58,965 bases of DNA from Leptolyngbya sp. CCY15150. GTDB lineage: Bacteria > Cyanobacteriota > Cyanobacteriia > RECH01. The position numbers and the translations under genes were made by a program. Below, piece after piece: positions 8,794 through 19,380 of the stretch. The stretch spans positions 1 to 58,965 of the forward strand of contig NZ_JACSWB010000122.1 in NCBI RefSeq assembly GCF_016888135.1, written 5' to 3'. Every line of letters starts with the position of its first letter. Position 1 is the first letter of the stretch. The notes beneath the pieces were generated by a model. That model was not told the origin of the DNA and ran no database searches. It saw only the letters and a list, made by a program, of their open reading frames with translations.

Positions 8794-11649
8794 GTGGTTC
8801 CTAGTTCTAAGTCTGATGTCTTGTCGGGTACTCCCCTCCATCCACCGTCTCGTCCCGTATCGACTCACTGGCATACTCTCACGGCTGCCCAGGCCCTGAC
8901 GTTACTTGAAGCCCATATTGAGGGTCTAGACGCCAGTACCGTAGAGCAGCGGCAGCAGATCTACGGCCCCAATGAACTGCAAGAAGGATCGAGCCGCAGC
9001 CCCTGGGAGATTCTCTGGGATCAGTTCAAAAACATTATGCTGCTGATGTTGATCGCCGTGGCCCTCGTATCCCTGGTGCTCGACTTGCAGCAGGGTGGCT
9101 TTCCTAAGGATGCGATCGCCATCTTTGCCATTGTTCTGCTCAACGGGCTGCTGGGCTATCTGCAGGAAAGTAAGGCTGAACAAGCCTTAGCGGCGCTGAA
9201 GACCATGACTTCGCCTCGGGTGCGGGTGCTGCGACAGGGGCAAGAGCAGGAGGTGGATGCCAAAGCCCTCGTGCCGGGGGATGTGATCTTGCTTGAAGCC
9301 GGTATGCAGGTGCCTGCGGACGGGCGTTTGTTGAACGCGGCGAACCTGCAGGTGCGAGAGGCTGCCCTAACCGGCGAGGCCGAAGCAGTGACCAAGCAGC
9401 CCGAGGTTATCTTGGACGAAGAAGCCGCCTTGGGCGATCGCCTCAACTTGGTCTATCAGGGTACTGAAGTGTTGCAGGGGCGCGGCACTGTGTTGATTAC
9501 GCAAACCGGCATGGAGACCGAACTTGGCTGCATTGCCACCCTGATTCAGTCTGTGGAATCAGAACCCACGCCCCTGCAGCAGCGCATGGGCCAGTTGGGC
9601 AATGTGCTGGTGTCGGGTTCTTTGGTGCTGGTGGCCGTGGTGGTGGCGGTGGGGCTGGTTCGCACGGGAGACCTCAGTCTGTTTGATGATTTGTTAGAAG
9701 TCTCCCTGAGCATGGCAGTGGCCGTCGTGCCGGAAGGGTTGCCTGCGGTGATTACCGTGACGTTGGCTTTGGGCACCCAGCGGATGGTGCGTCGCCATGC
9801 TCTGATTCGCAAATTGCCCGCCGTCGAAACCCTGGGCTCGGTTACCACGATCTGTTCGGATAAGACCGGCACCCTGACCCAAAATAAGATGGTGGTGCAG
9901 CAGGTCAAAACAGTCGCCCATCCGTATCGGGTGACAGGAGAGGGCTACGCGCCCGTGGGTCAGATTTTGAACGACGAGGGAGCGATCGCCCCTGAATCTG
10001 ACCCAGCCCTGCAGGCGTTACTGATTGCCTGCGCCCTCTGCAACGACGCGACCCTCAACCCGTCTGGCAGCATTTGGACCTTGCTGGGCGACCCCACCGA
10101 AGGAGCTCTCCTGGCCGTGGCGGGTAAAGGCGGGTTTGAGGCATCGAACCTGAAGCACAGCCAACGCATCCACGAGGTGCCCTTTACCTCAGAGCGCAAG
10201 CGCATGAGCGTCGTCATTCAGACCCAACCCCATGCCGCCTGGCCCTTAGACCCCCAGATGATGTTCACCAAAGGCTCTGCCGAACTGGTGCTCGAACGAT
10301 GTGCCACTAGCCAAGGCCATCGAGATCCTGAACCCCTCACGGCGGCTCAACGACAAGCTATCTTAGCTCAAACCGATGCTCTAGCTGCCGATGGCCTGCG
10401 GGTGCTGGGCTTGGCCATGAAGCCGTTAGACAGCGTCACCCCCAGCGACTCTCTAGAAGCGGAGGAACGCGATCTAATCTGGCTGGGACTGGTCGGGATG
10501 CTCGATGCCCCCCGTCCTGAGGTGCGGGATGCCGTAGCCGATTGTCGTCGAGCGGGGATTCGTCCTGTGATGATCACCGGCGATCATCCTTTAACCGCAA
10601 AGGCGATCGCCGAAACCCTTGGCATTGCCCAACCCGGTGACACCATCCTCACCGGGCGTGAGCTAACCCATCTCTCCACCGCCGAGTTAGAGCAGACCGT
10701 GCCCCATGTCAGCGTCTACGCTAGGGTTGCCCCAGAGCACAAGCTGCGTATCGTGCAGGCCCTGCAAAAACAGGGAGACTTTGTGGCCATGACCGGGGAT
10801 GGTGTCAATGATGCGCCTGCTCTCAAACAGGCCGACATTGGCATTGCCATGGGCATCACCGGCACCGACGTCAGCAAAGAGGCCAGCGATATGGTGCTGC
10901 TCGACGACAACTTTGCCACCATCGTCGCCGCTACAGAAGAAGGCCGGGTGGTCTACGACAACATTCGCCGCTTCATCAAATACATCCTGGGCAGCAACGT
11001 TGGTGAAGTGCTCACCATTGCGGCAGCGCCCCTGATTGGTCTGGGCGGCGTGCCCCTGTCACCGCTGCAAATTTTGTGGATGAACCTCGTCACCGATGGC
11101 GTACCGGCCCTGGCCCTGGCCATGGAACCGGCAGAACCCAACGTCATGCAGCGCCCACCTCACAACCCCAGGGAGAGCATTTTTGCCCGAGGGCTGGGTA
11201 GCTACGTGGTGCGAGTCGGTATCGTGCTGGCGATCTTGGCCATTGGTCTAATGGGCTGGGCCTATCGCTACACCCATGACCCTGCCTACTCTGGCAACCC
11301 AGATACTTGGAAAACCATGGTGTTTACCACCCTCTGTCTAGCCCAGATGGGCCATGCCTTAGCGGCCCGTTCCGAGACTCGTCTGACGATACAGCTTAAC
11401 CCCATGACCAATCCCTTTATCTGGGGGGCCGTACTGGTCACCACGGGGCTGCAAGTGGGGTTGATGTATGTGCCGGCACTGCAACAGTTTTTTGGCCTAC
11501 ATCCCTTATCTGGCGGTGAGCTAGCCCTGTGCTTTGGGGTCAGCGCTCTGATGTTTATCTGGCTAGAAGCTGAAAAGCTCTTGATACAGCTCGTGCTTCG
11601 CCGTCAGCAGCCCGGTGCCGCGATCGCTAACACTGCGAGAGGAATCTGA
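8794..11649 (+). CDS. P2-type cation ATPase, SERCA/PacL-like (probable Ca2+ pump)
   Basis: 951 residues starting at GTG; no ATG occurs before the first membrane span. It carries an N-terminal cation-ATPase domain, the actuator motif LTGEA (about 192-196), the phosphorylation site CSDKTGTLT (Asp356) and the hinge [22 protein letters not shown] in M4 (313-317) and [10 protein letters not shown] in M6 are the Ca2+-ligand patterns of P2A pumps such as cyanobacterial PacL. Ten membrane segments fit. It would export Ca2+ across the plasma membrane, though a P2B or Mn2+ role is not excluded. The stop overlaps the start of a micropeptide gene in ATGA. Confidence 0.93.
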   Translation: MVPSSKSDVLSGTPLHPPSRPVSTHWHTLTAAQALTLLEAHIEGLDASTVEQRQQIYGPNELQEGSSRSPWEILWDQFKNIMLLMLIAVALVSLVLDLQQGGFPKDAIAIFAIVLLNGLLGYLQESKAEQALAALKTMTSPRVRVLRQGQEQEVDAKALVPGDVILLEAGMQVPADGRLLNAANLQVREAALTGEAEAVTKQPEVILDEEAALGDRLNLVYQGTEVLQGRGTVLITQTGMETELGCIATLIQSVESEPTPLQQRMGQLGNVLVSGSLVLVAVVVAVGLVRTGDLSLFDDLLEVSLSMAVAVVPEGLPAVITVTLALGTQRMVRRHALIRKLPAVETLGSVTTICSDKTGTLTQNKMVVQQVKTVAHPYRVTGEGYAPVGQILNDEGAIAPESDPALQALLIACALCNDATLNPSGSIWTLLGDPTEGALLAVAGKGGFEASNLKHSQRIHEVPFTSERKRMSVVIQTQPHAAWPLDPQMMFTKGSAELVLERCATSQGHRDPEPLTAAQRQAILAQTDALAADGLRVLGLAMKPLDSVTPSDSLEAEERDLIWLGLVGMLDAPRPEVRDAVADCRRAGIRPVMITGDHPLTAKAIAETLGIAQPGDTILTGRELTHLSTAELEQTVPHVSVYARVAPEHKLRIVQALQKQGDFVAMTGDGVNDAPALKQADIGIAMGITGTDVSKEASDMVLLDDNFATIVAATEEGRVVYDNIRRFIKYILGSNVGEVLTIAAAPLIGLGGVPLSPLQILWMNLVTDGVPALALAMEPAEPNVMQRPPHNPRESIFARGLGSYVVRVGIVLAILAIGLMGWAYRYTHDPAYSGNPDTWKTMVFTTLCLAQMGHALAARSETRLTIQLNPMTNPFIWGAVLVTTGLQVGLMYVPALQQFFGLHPLSGGELALCFGVSALMFIWLEAEKLLIQLVLRRQQPGAAIANTARGI

Positions 11650-11819
11650 TGAAAACTATCAAAGCTGTTTTCAATAGTCCTTGGCCCTTGCTGATGTCAG
11701 TTGCCTTGGCATCCGTGGTCGCCCTAGCTACCGCCCTAGACTGGCTGTATGTTCAACCCCAACGCCAAGCGGCTCCTGCCGTCGATCCGACCACTGCTGT
11801 GGAGCCTCCTCAGCCATGA
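11649..11819 (+). CDS. 56-aa single-span membrane micropeptide coupled to the Ca2+-ATPase
   Basis: The start overlaps the ATPase stop codon (ATGA), a layout typical of translational coupling. The product is 56 residues: [13 protein letters not shown], then a hydrophobic segment at about 14-30 (LLMSVALASVVALATAL), then DWLYVQPQRQ and a Pro/Ala-rich acidic tail. It has one predicted membrane helix with a basic N-terminus, so the tail probably faces outwards. I recognise no family. Its position suggests a partner or modulator of the pump, which is inference. Confidence 0.7.
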   Translation: MKTIKAVFNSPWPLLMSVALASVVALATALDWLYVQPQRQAAPAVDPTTAVEPPQP

Positions 11820-11855
11820 CTCTGTGCCAGCCGGCAAATTCTATCGAATAGTTTC

Positions 11856-12002
11856 ATGACGCCCATTGACTACCAGACCAATACTATGGTCTATGGCCCT
11901 GGCGGCTACCGATTTGTCGATTTTCTCCGGGTCGGTACACCCTTAAACATCCTCATGGCCCTGATCACTCCCCCTCTAATCATTGCCGCATATGGACTCT
12001 AA
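11856..12002 (+). pseudogene. C-terminal remnant of an SLC13-family permease
   Basis: The 48 residues contain [15 protein letters not shown] followed by [10 protein letters not shown] and a hydrophobic end. This is the conserved C-terminal block of large SLC13/DASS permeases. An in-frame stop lies only 13 codons upstream and no permease sequence precedes it, so the rest has been lost. It overlaps the start of the ExoD-family gene by 11 bases. Confidence 0.75.
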
Positions 12003-12618
12003 CGCGCCCGCCTCCCGATTCTCCCAGGATATCCAATCCCTACTAGAAAGGCTGGCCGACCAGCCGCTAACCCTGGCCCACGTGCTCAGTGAAACCGCCG
12101 AGCGAAGCTTTTGCTTGGTGATTGGTTTACTGGTGCTGCCGTTTCTCTTTCCCATGCCGCCAGGCTTCACAACCATTTTGGGGTCAGCCTGCCTGCTGCT
12201 GTCAGTACAAATGGCGGTGGGGCGAAAATCACCCTGGCTACCTCGCCGCATGGCTCAGTTTCAGTTTCCCTCACTACTGGCGCGGCAGGTGCTGAGTAAC
12301 CTCAGACGGGTAACTCGCCTAAGCGAACGGTTTGTGCGGCCTCGTTTTATCCAGTTGGCCCATAGCGCTCCAGCGTGGCACATCAATGGGGCTTGCATCA
12401 GTTGGTTGACCCTTTTGCTGATGTGCCCAATACCCATGACCAATCCCATACCCACCGTCGGCATTCTGATCTTTGTGGTGGCTATGCTGGAAGCTGATGG
12501 TGTGATCATGGTTCTGGGATACGTAGCTACCGGGCTGATTACGGCGATGTTTGGTCTACTGGGCTATGGGTTGTGGCGATCGCCTGACCTTTTCCTGCGC
12601 TGGTTTGGGGGTGGTTAA
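11992..12618 (+). CDS. ExoD-family membrane protein
   Basis: About 208 residues from the ATG at 11992 ([10 protein letters not shown]); a TTG at 11983 is possible but less likely. The pattern [39 protein letters not shown] and [10 protein letters not shown] is the ExoD family, membrane proteins associated with exopolysaccharide synthesis in rhizobia and widespread in cyanobacteria. There are roughly four or five hydrophobic segments. Biochemical role unknown. Its start is embedded in the SLC13 remnant, so promoter and leader have probably been reshaped by that deletion. Confidence 0.85.
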   Translation: MDSNAPASRFSQDIQSLLERLADQPLTLAHVLSETAERSFCLVIGLLVLPFLFPMPPGFTTILGSACLLLSVQMAVGRKSPWLPRRMAQFQFPSLLARQVLSNLRRVTRLSERFVRPRFIQLAHSAPAWHINGACISWLTLLLMCPIPMTNPIPTVGILIFVVAMLEADGVIMVLGYVATGLITAMFGLLGYGLWRSPDLFLRWFGGG

Positions 12619-12649
12619 CGAATCCAGTCATGACGTATCTTAATCGCAA

Positions 12650-12817
12650 TTCAGCAACGCCTAGATTTGATATAACTTAGCTCTAGCCCATTGCCAATCA
12701 GAATACTTTGACCCGTGGCCCGTTTGAGTGGCTTGAGCCCTTGCTGCCGAAGGTGAAACCGGGAGGGTGACCCCGAAGGTCTGTTTGTGGACGGTGCTCA
12801 ATGTGGACGGTGCTCAA
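12650..12817. mobile_element. Insertion sequence debris
   Basis: Three traces are visible between ExoD and MerR. TTCAGCAACGCC at 12650-12661 is the same 12-mer end found at 37801 and at 49921-49932. At 12723-12770 the + strand reads FEWLEPLLPKVKPGG then stop, like the N-terminus of IS5-type transposases. TGTGGACGGTGCTCAA occurs twice in tandem at 12786-12801 and 12802-12817. No intact element remains. Confidence 0.5.
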
Positions 12818-12892
12818 TTGGCGATGACCCCGCTAAAATGACCCAAAGATGCAAACCGCATCTGGCGGGCGATATTTTTTTAGCCTGACCAC

Positions 12893-12923
12893 TTGACTTA
12901 GAGTGCGCTCTAGCTTTTAACGT
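12893..12923 (+). promoter_or_regulatory. MerR-type promoter/operator
   Basis: A -35 box TTGACT (12893-12898) is followed at once by TAGAG-TGCG-CTCTA (12899-12912), the dyad bound by NmlR/AdhR-type MerR proteins. With the 19-bp spacer typical of MerR promoters, the -10 box would be TAACGT (12918-12923). Transcription would then begin at or within a base or two of the merR ATG at 12930, giving a nearly leaderless mRNA. Confidence 0.7.
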
Positions 12924-12929
12924 GCTGGT

Positions 12930-13349
12930 ATGGAACAAACACTCACCATTCAACAAGTTGCCGAGGCCACCGGACTAAGCGTTCACACCTTGCGATATTA
13001 CGAGCGCTGCCATCTGATCGCGCCCATTGACCGTTTGTCCAACGGTCATCGGCGCTATTCCTCAAGCGACCTGCACTGGATTGAGTTTTTGAACAAGTTG
13101 CGGCTGACGGGAATGCCCATTCGGCAGATGCAGCATTATGCAGAGCTCGTGAGGAATTCCCCCAACAGCACCTTTGAAGAACGACGACAGATTCTGGTCG
13201 CCCATCGTGAGATGGTCGTGGAGCAACTTGAACAACTCCAGGCAAATCTGGCCGTCATTGATTGGAAAATTCAGCACTATTCAAACCTCGAAGCGGAGCT
13301 ACGAACTCATGAAAACGTCAATACCCCTGGGAAAGACACCCCAGTCTGA
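12930..13349 (+). CDS. MerR-family regulator (NmlR/AdhR type)
   Basis: 139 residues. The N-terminal winged helix reads LTIQQVAEATGLSVHTLRYYER with the MerR signature R-Y-Y-E, then HRRYSSSDLHWIEFLNKLR and a dimerisation helix (residues about 80-125). No metal-binding cysteine pair is present, so it belongs with the aldehyde/electrophile-type regulators rather than metal sensors. It heads an operon with a carboxymuconolactone decarboxylase-like gene and an aldo/keto reductase, both overlapping the preceding gene. Autoregulation through the upstream dyad is likely. No ribosome binding site precedes the ATG. Confidence 0.9.
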   Translation: MEQTLTIQQVAEATGLSVHTLRYYERCHLIAPIDRLSNGHRRYSSSDLHWIEFLNKLRLTGMPIRQMQHYAELVRNSPNSTFEERRQILVAHREMVVEQLEQLQANLAVIDWKIQHYSNLEAELRTHENVNTPGKDTPV

Positions 13350-13703
13350 GCGCTTTCAACGGGGTTGGCAGCAGCTTGAAGCCATTGATGGGGAAGCGGG
13401 CAAGCAAGTCATCGACAGTCTGCAAGCGATCGCCCCCGATCTAGCTCGGTATGTCATCGAGTTTCCCTTTGGCGATATTTATGCTCGCCCTGGACTCGAT
13501 CTAAAATCTCGCGAGATTGCCACCATCGCCGCCCTCACCGCCATGGGCAATGCTCAGCCCCAGCTTAAAGTCCACATCCAAGCGGCCCTCAATGTGGGCT
13601 GCACCCGAGAAGAAATTGTGGAAGTTGTCATGCAAATGGCGGTTTATGCCGGATTTCCGGCGGCCCTCAATGGCATGACCGCCGTAAAGGAGGTATTTGC
13701 AGC

Positions 13704-13707
<4 letters not shown>
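13309..13707 (+). CDS. Carboxymuconolactone decarboxylase-family protein
   Basis: About 132 residues from the ATG at 13309, preceded by GGAG; it overlaps merR by 41 bases in another frame. [20 protein letters not shown] and [20 protein letters not shown] are the conserved blocks of the CMD/AhpD fold. Only one cysteine precedes the EEI motif, so there is no CxxC peroxidase site and the protein is closer to the decarboxylase/isomerase type. Fused or neighbouring CMD and aldo/keto reductase genes under NmlR-like regulators are common, and the trio probably handles reactive carbonyls; substrate unknown. Confidence 0.88.
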
Positions 13708-14681
<974 letters not shown>

Positions 14682-15008
14682 TCAATGTTTAAGGTTGGGC
14701 GCTTAGGGGGCGTCATCAAAAACGATGCCCGTATCCAAGCCGTTCTCGATTAAACCTACTACAAGGGTGGCTTAGTATACCTGTGTTTGTCATGGGCGAA
14801 AGTTGCCAGCGAAGGTTGCTTTACTATCAAGTCCGGTGGGATGGTCATCGTTAGAACATCCCACATCAATCCCCCGCTTCGTTGCCCCCATATCAAGGGG
14901 TGACAGACATCCTGGTGCTGCCACAGCCTTCAATGAATTGTGTGCTTAACCGGATTTGATAGAACAACTTAATCCAAAAATGACGTTTCATCTCAGAGGT
15001 AAGAGGCG
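14682..15008. other. Intergenic, nothing clear
   Basis: No credible gene, strong terminator or repeat is seen in these 327 bases. The last bases, AGAGG before 15009, serve as ribosome binding site for the next small gene. Confidence 0.5.
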
Positions 15009-15308
15009 ATGAAGCACTCAAGATCCTGTCATCCAATAGATTCTACAAACGTTACGTTTCATGCCGCTGATTGGGCTACAAGAAAAGCTAAGAAGGGTTT
15101 TCTTATTTGGCTTGCAAAGCGAGTGACACGTTTTGGCACATACCTTGTGAGAAGCTTTACGCTCGATCCAGAACCCTATATTTCTGAGCATTATAATCGA
15201 AAAGGTGAGCGTTACTTCCGGGTTTATGATCCTAAGCAAGATGTTCACCATACCTTCGACTCAGAGGAAGCGGTGTGTATCTGGTTGGAAGAACGACATC
15301 ATCCTTAA
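15009..15308 (+). CDS. Small hypothetical protein of cyanobacterial type
   Basis: 99 residues, basic in the first half (WATRKAKKGFLIWLAKRVTR), then GERYFRVYDPKQDVHHTFDSEEAVCIWLEERH. The second half has the look of a small family I have seen in cyanobacterial proteomes with a YWRVYDP...F.SEEEVR.WLE pattern, function unknown. AGAGG lies at proper distance from the ATG. It is monocistronic between two long non-coding gaps. I regard it as a real gene on motif and ribosome site, but assign no role. Confidence 0.6.
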   Translation: MKHSRSCHPIDSTNVTFHAADWATRKAKKGFLIWLAKRVTRFGTYLVRSFTLDPEPYISEHYNRKGERYFRVYDPKQDVHHTFDSEEAVCIWLEERHHP

Positions 15309-15656
15309 CTGTCTGCTGCACTTGCTATCCAAGAAACAACGGATGGTGCCGAATAGTAGGATGACTCTGGGGCGAGGATCGATACATAAGCCAGGAACCT
15401 TCGACTAGAATGCCTGTGCTCAATACTACGATCCTGGCCGATCGTGAAGATTGTCTGAAACTAGCCGCATAACATGCTGAAATGGGCGTATTATGCCGAT
15501 ATCAGCATACATAATCACCCTTTTTGGGGTGTTATCGAGCATCCAATCGCCATAGTCACCCTTGTTAGGTGTATAGGCTGATCAAGGTTGGTATAGCACC
15601 CCAAGGAGTGTGGTTAGGCAGACAATTTTAGCTAAAATGAGGCTTCCAAGCTTGAT
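15309..15656. other. Intergenic with short inverted repeats
   Basis: Two weak dyads are present: ATGCTGA (15474-15480) with TCAGCAT (15502-15508), and a CACCC/GGGTG stem near 15516-15531. Neither is followed by a T-run. No gene is seen. Confidence 0.4.
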
Positions 15657-16454
15657 ATGACAATTATCGGAACCGTCGAAAGCTTATGGTGCTACCCAGT
15701 TAAAAGTATGCGCGGCGTGGAAATGCCCGAGATCTTTATGGGATTTTCTGGTGTCCATGGCGATCGCTGCTACGCCTTCAAAAGTTCCACTGCCCGCAAA
15801 GGATTTCCTTATTTGAACGCGAATGTGCAGCAACAAATGTTGCAGTATCGTCCGCACTATCGCTACCCAGAACGAGCCTCGAAACCGCCGAATTTAATCG
15901 AAGCAGCGAGCATAGCACCTGGAGTGACACCTGCTAACAGTGATCCAGAAGACATGATGTTGGATATTGTCACTCCGGCAGGCACAATAGTTTCTGTCGA
16001 TGACCCAGAATTGATACAACTCCTGGGTGAAGGACTTGACGAAAAGACCCAACTGAAACTTGTGCGTTCAGACCGGGCTTTGACCGATTGTCGCCCGATT
16101 TCGTTAATCAGCTTATCCACGATTCGACAAATTGAATCAGAATGCTCAATTCCAATTGATAAGCGGCGTTTTCGAGCAAACGTCTACGTCGATTTTGCGT
16201 CAGACGAAATCGGATTTGCTGAAGATAATTTTGTCGGTCGCCGTCTACGGATTGGTTCGATCGCGACGGTCATGGTTCTTGAGCGAGATCCGCGTTGTAA
16301 GATGATTTCGCTCGATCCAGATACAGGTGAACATAACCCAGAAGTTTCACGGAAAGTTGCCCAAGCACACGGCAACTTTGCTGGAATTTACTGTGCGGTT
16401 CTAGTTGAAGGAGTATTGAAAAAAGGTGATTCTATCGAATTGGAAGCAGCTTGA
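15657..16454 (+). CDS. MOSC domain protein
   Basis: 265 residues. The N-terminal beta-barrel (MOSC_N) begins VESLWCYPVKSMRGVEM, and GVHGDRCYAF follows. The MOSC domain carries LISLSTIRQIE, RRFRANVYVDF and DPRCKMISLDPDTGE, whose cysteine is the conserved residue of the mARC/YcbX-type sulfur carrier fold. Such proteins use molybdenum cofactor to reduce N-hydroxylated compounds or handle sulfur. There is no ferredoxin domain, so an electron donor would be separate. Monocistronic. Exact substrate unknown. Confidence 0.88.
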   Translation: MTIIGTVESLWCYPVKSMRGVEMPEIFMGFSGVHGDRCYAFKSSTARKGFPYLNANVQQQMLQYRPHYRYPERASKPPNLIEAASIAPGVTPANSDPEDMMLDIVTPAGTIVSVDDPELIQLLGEGLDEKTQLKLVRSDRALTDCRPISLISLSTIRQIESECSIPIDKRRFRANVYVDFASDEIGFAEDNFVGRRLRIGSIATVMVLERDPRCKMISLDPDTGEHNPEVSRKVAQAHGNFAGIYCAVLVEGVLKKGDSIELEAA

Positions 16455-16714
16455 TTTCAGTTATCGGTTGCGATCGCTTCTGGCAGTATTTAACGTACCT
16501 AAAGAAACATCTAACCATTTCGTTGCACACCGACCCTTGAAAGTCTTCTCGTTGAGTTCGAGAGGCTCTAGCGGTGGGCGAACGAGTCCGCTAGCTGGCG
16601 GCGCACACAGCAAGTACACTTATAGATAGGGCGATTGACTACCCGTTGAGGCATGTTGATGAAGCGACCCGTAACGAAGAAGAGTTAAGTATAGTTAGAA
16701 CTGTAGTGAGAACC

Positions 16715-17092
16715 ATGGATTTAGACATTGAAAACCAGATTCGTGAGTGTGAAGCGCGGCTTTATACCGCAATGTTAGCCTCTGATGTCTCTGAATTAGA
16801 TATACTCATTGCTGATGATCTACTTTTCGCTGGGCCAACGGGTGAACTGGCAACTAAAGCCATGGATTTAGACTTGCACCGCACTGGCGGTACTCAGTTT
16901 CGCGAGTTTGTGCCTAAAGAGCTAGAAATACGTGTTTGGAGCGAACATTTTGCTCTTGCATCGGCTAAAATTTTCTTGAGCGGTACCTATTTAGGAAATG
17001 CCTTTGCAGGGAATTACCGCTATACGAGAGTTTGGCGTAGAGGCGAAAGCGGCTGGCAAATCGTTGGTGGCAGCGTTAGCGCAATGGTTTGA
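16715..17092 (+). CDS. SnoaL/DUF4440-like protein (NTF2 fold)
   Basis: About 125 residues from the ATG at 16715 (MDLDIENQIRE); an in-frame TTG at 16646 would add 23 residues without family similarity. The pattern ARLYTAMLASDVSELDILIADDLLFAGPTGEL, then a second half ending YTRVWRRGESGWQIVGGSVSAM, is the NTF2-like fold of DUF4440. Members are enzymes or binding proteins with a conical pocket. No catalytic residues can be named with confidence. It stands alone between non-coding gaps. Confidence 0.78.
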   Translation: MDLDIENQIRECEARLYTAMLASDVSELDILIADDLLFAGPTGELATKAMDLDLHRTGGTQFREFVPKELEIRVWSEHFALASAKIFLSGTYLGNAFAGNYRYTRVWRRGESGWQIVGGSVSAMV

Positions 17093-17486
17093 TGTTCTAA
17101 ACCTTCTTAATCTTGCCAATAGGTCATGTCCGAGTTGTTGAGATTTACCTAGCTAATAATTTGCTCGGAGCGGACTGCTGAAAAATCTTGATGTATTGCA
17201 AAGATTGCTAGCATCCGCTCAAGCGAACCGTTAGCTTACCCCGTGACGATCGCCTCTCGTCAAGCGTCTGATCTGGCAAGCAAAAACTCGCGCGATCGCT
17301 GCTTTTACTGCGATAGAGAACTTGAAAGGGCGATCGCCTGATACAATCAGTCCTAAACTGGGTTTGTTCTATTGACTAGACTTAATCGGAATTAGAAAAA
17401 GCAATCAATTCTTAGCCCGAAACCAATCGATCTTATAGCTACTACATCTATTTGGATGTCGAGCAACTAATTACTGATGAGGTTTA
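17093..17486. other. Intergenic, HIP1 sites only
   Basis: This 394-base gap between convergent genes contains two GCGATCGC octamers and a partial GATCGC core. I see no gene, tRNA or convincing terminator. Confidence 0.5.
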
Positions 17487-18509
17487 CTATATAGATCGAC
17501 AGAATCGAGGGGTTTTTCCTGTCCAGCGTTTGAAGGCTCGGTTAAACGCACTCGGTTCTGAAAAGCCCAGCAGAAATGCAATGTCGTGAATCGAGATCGT
17601 TGGATTTTCCAAATGTCTCAACGCCAATTCTTTTCGAGTTTTATCGAGTAATTTCTGAAACGAGGTGCCTTCCGCCTGTAACTCTCGCTGGAGATGGCGA
17701 GTACTAATCGAGAGTGCAGAGGCGATCGCGTCAATTTTTGGGAGTTCTCCTTGAAGATGCTCTGCAATGAGATGGGCAACTTTTTGACTGTAGCGATCGC
17801 CCCCATTGATCGCCCCTAACATTGCGTCCGCCTGTTGCTCAAAAAAAGATAGTAGATGCGCATTGCAAGACAACACAGGCCAGTCCAGGTATGCCGCATT
17901 AAACACCAGACGGTTGAACGGCATTGAAAATTTTAGATCGGTTTGAAAAATGCGTTGATACTCCGATAAATCCACAGGAGGAGCATGGCAAAATGACACC
18001 ATGGACGGACGTAACTCTTTTCCTGTGAGCGTTTTGACAGCGGCTAAGGTTGAGGCAAACGTGCATTCAGAATCGTAACGCGATTCTGTTGACAGGTCAT
18101 CCTGGGGCATGAAGTCAGATTTCAAATGGCACTCAAAAAAGGCCATGCCATCTGAAACTGAAAGTTGGCTAGGAACCCCCTGGCAAAAGAGAAAGGTGTA
18201 GCGGCAATATTTCTCAAAGACATCGGCTAAGGTCTGGCAATTGAGTAGGATGTACCCAACGATGCCATAATTGCCGACATTAAAGGCTTCCCCAAAATGG
18301 AGTCCCAGATTTTCATCACCTGTTTGCTTGACGACCTCGCGCCATACCGCATAATGAACAGATGCTGGGATTCGCTGATCCGGTGTAGTCAGGACGATGG
18401 GATCAAGCCCAACTCTAGAATATAGCCCCTCGACATCCAATCCCTGATGAGCTGCAAACTGAATCACGCTACGGGTCAGATATCCAGAGAAAGTTTTTTC
18501 TTGCATCAA
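17487..18509 (-). CDS. AraC-family regulator with Arabinose_bd-type sensor
   Basis: 340 residues. Residues about 20-210 match the N-terminal domain of OruR/ArgR-like AraC proteins (VHYAVWREVVKQTGDENLGLHFGEAF...VGYILLNCQTLADVFEKYCRY). The C-terminal pair of helix-turn-helices reads IASALSISTRHLQRELQAEGTSFQKLLD and IAFLLGFSEPSAFNRAFKRWTGKTP. Its target is not evident; the downstream lipoprotein and oxidoreductase run on the same strand but upstream of it. Ligand unknown. Confidence 0.9.
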   Translation of the reverse strand: MMQEKTFSGYLTRSVIQFAAHQGLDVEGLYSRVGLDPIVLTTPDQRIPASVHYAVWREVVKQTGDENLGLHFGEAFNVGNYGIVGYILLNCQTLADVFEKYCRYTFLFCQGVPSQLSVSDGMAFFECHLKSDFMPQDDLSTESRYDSECTFASTLAAVKTLTGKELRPSMVSFCHAPPVDLSEYQRIFQTDLKFSMPFNRLVFNAAYLDWPVLSCNAHLLSFFEQQADAMLGAINGGDRYSQKVAHLIAEHLQGELPKIDAIASALSISTRHLQRELQAEGTSFQKLLDKTRKELALRHLENPTISIHDIAFLLGFSEPSAFNRAFKRWTGKTPRFCRSI

Positions 18510-18563
18510 CCGATTCTATAATGGATAAGATAATTATTGCGATCGCTTTTACGCAAACTGGTA

Positions 18564-19352
18564 CTACTCTCCAGGTAGACCCTGATCTGTAATGCAGCTA
18601 TAGTTATTCAGGGTTTGAGAAACGGGTTCCACCAGGGCTTCAGGTAGATCGCTGGGTAAGACAGGGAGTGAATCCAGTGCTACAAAACGGCTGGTGTTTT
18701 GATTGTCCACTAGACCCATAAACACAACGGGATGGTCTTCGGCATAAATTGTCGAAACTGTAGATGAGCCAACAGAACGAACCTGGCTGCTACGCAGGTG
18801 TCCATCTTGCACGCTGGCAACGGAAACGGTGAGAAGTTGCTCAGCAAGAATATCTTGGACAGTTTCTCCCGTAGCTTCGTTATAAATGAGAAGGCTCGAT
18901 TCGGGAATGAATTCCAATACACAGACCTGCCCTGGAGTACGAGAAGGAAAAACGGTCACAGAGTAAAAGTTGCCTACACTGTCCCTGTAGACCCACGTTC
19001 CTAAAAAGGTCGCTACATCAGAATTGACAGCACTCCACGTTTCCCGATAATCCTCAAGCTCTTCTGTTACAGAGGGCGGAGGCGGCATGGCAGAGACACC
19101 TGCCAAATCAAACCAGAGGTCGATATTTTGGGCCACTTCCGCCTGCAAGGCTTCGATCTCAGATGCAGAGAGGGGGGGTAAAGGGTCAGGAATCGGGGGT
19201 TGAGCGCTTTCTGCCTCTTCCACTCCTGACTCTGGGTTTGGCGAAGTCGGAGGTGAAGCCTCTGGGGCAGACGTTGGTTCACAGGAGAATGCTTGCAAAC
19301 CGAGGGAAAGGAGGACGAGACTGGCTGTAATCAGCCATACGTTGGGTTTCAT
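18564..19352 (-). CDS. Secreted protein or lipoprotein of unknown function
   Basis: About 262 residues from the ATG at 19352 (MKPNVWLITASLVLLSLG), a clear signal peptide ending near AFSC, an imperfect lipobox. A Pro/Ser/Glu-rich linker (about 25-60) follows. The mature domain has LWFDLAGVSAMPPPPSV, a WSAVNSDVATFLGTWVYRDS stretch and SVTVFPSRTPGQVCVLEF, with several cysteines. I recognise no family. A longer start at 19388 would overlap the upstream oxidoreductase stop; the shorter form is preferred because the signal peptide then begins properly. Confidence 0.7.
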   Translation of the reverse strand: MKPNVWLITASLVLLSLGLQAFSCEPTSAPEASPPTSPNPESGVEEAESAQPPIPDPLPPLSASEIEALQAEVAQNIDLWFDLAGVSAMPPPPSVTEELEDYRETWSAVNSDVATFLGTWVYRDSVGNFYSVTVFPSRTPGQVCVLEFIPESSLLIYNEATGETVQDILAEQLLTVSVASVQDGHLRSSQVRSVGSSTVSTIYAEDHPVVFMGLVDNQNTSRFVALDSLPVLPSDLPEALVEPVSQTLNNYSCITDQGLPGE

Positions 19353-19380
19353 TGTGTACAGTTTCAATTTGGAGAAGTTA

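Noticed and set aside
14682-15008. Fragment reading GGVIKNDARIQAVLD as part of a gene
   Set aside because: Too short, soon interrupted by a stop, and not attributable to any family I can name.
15516-15531. CACCC/GGGTG hairpin as a rho-independent terminator
   Set aside because: Short stem, no T-run after it and no gene ending nearby in the right direction except at over 200 bases.
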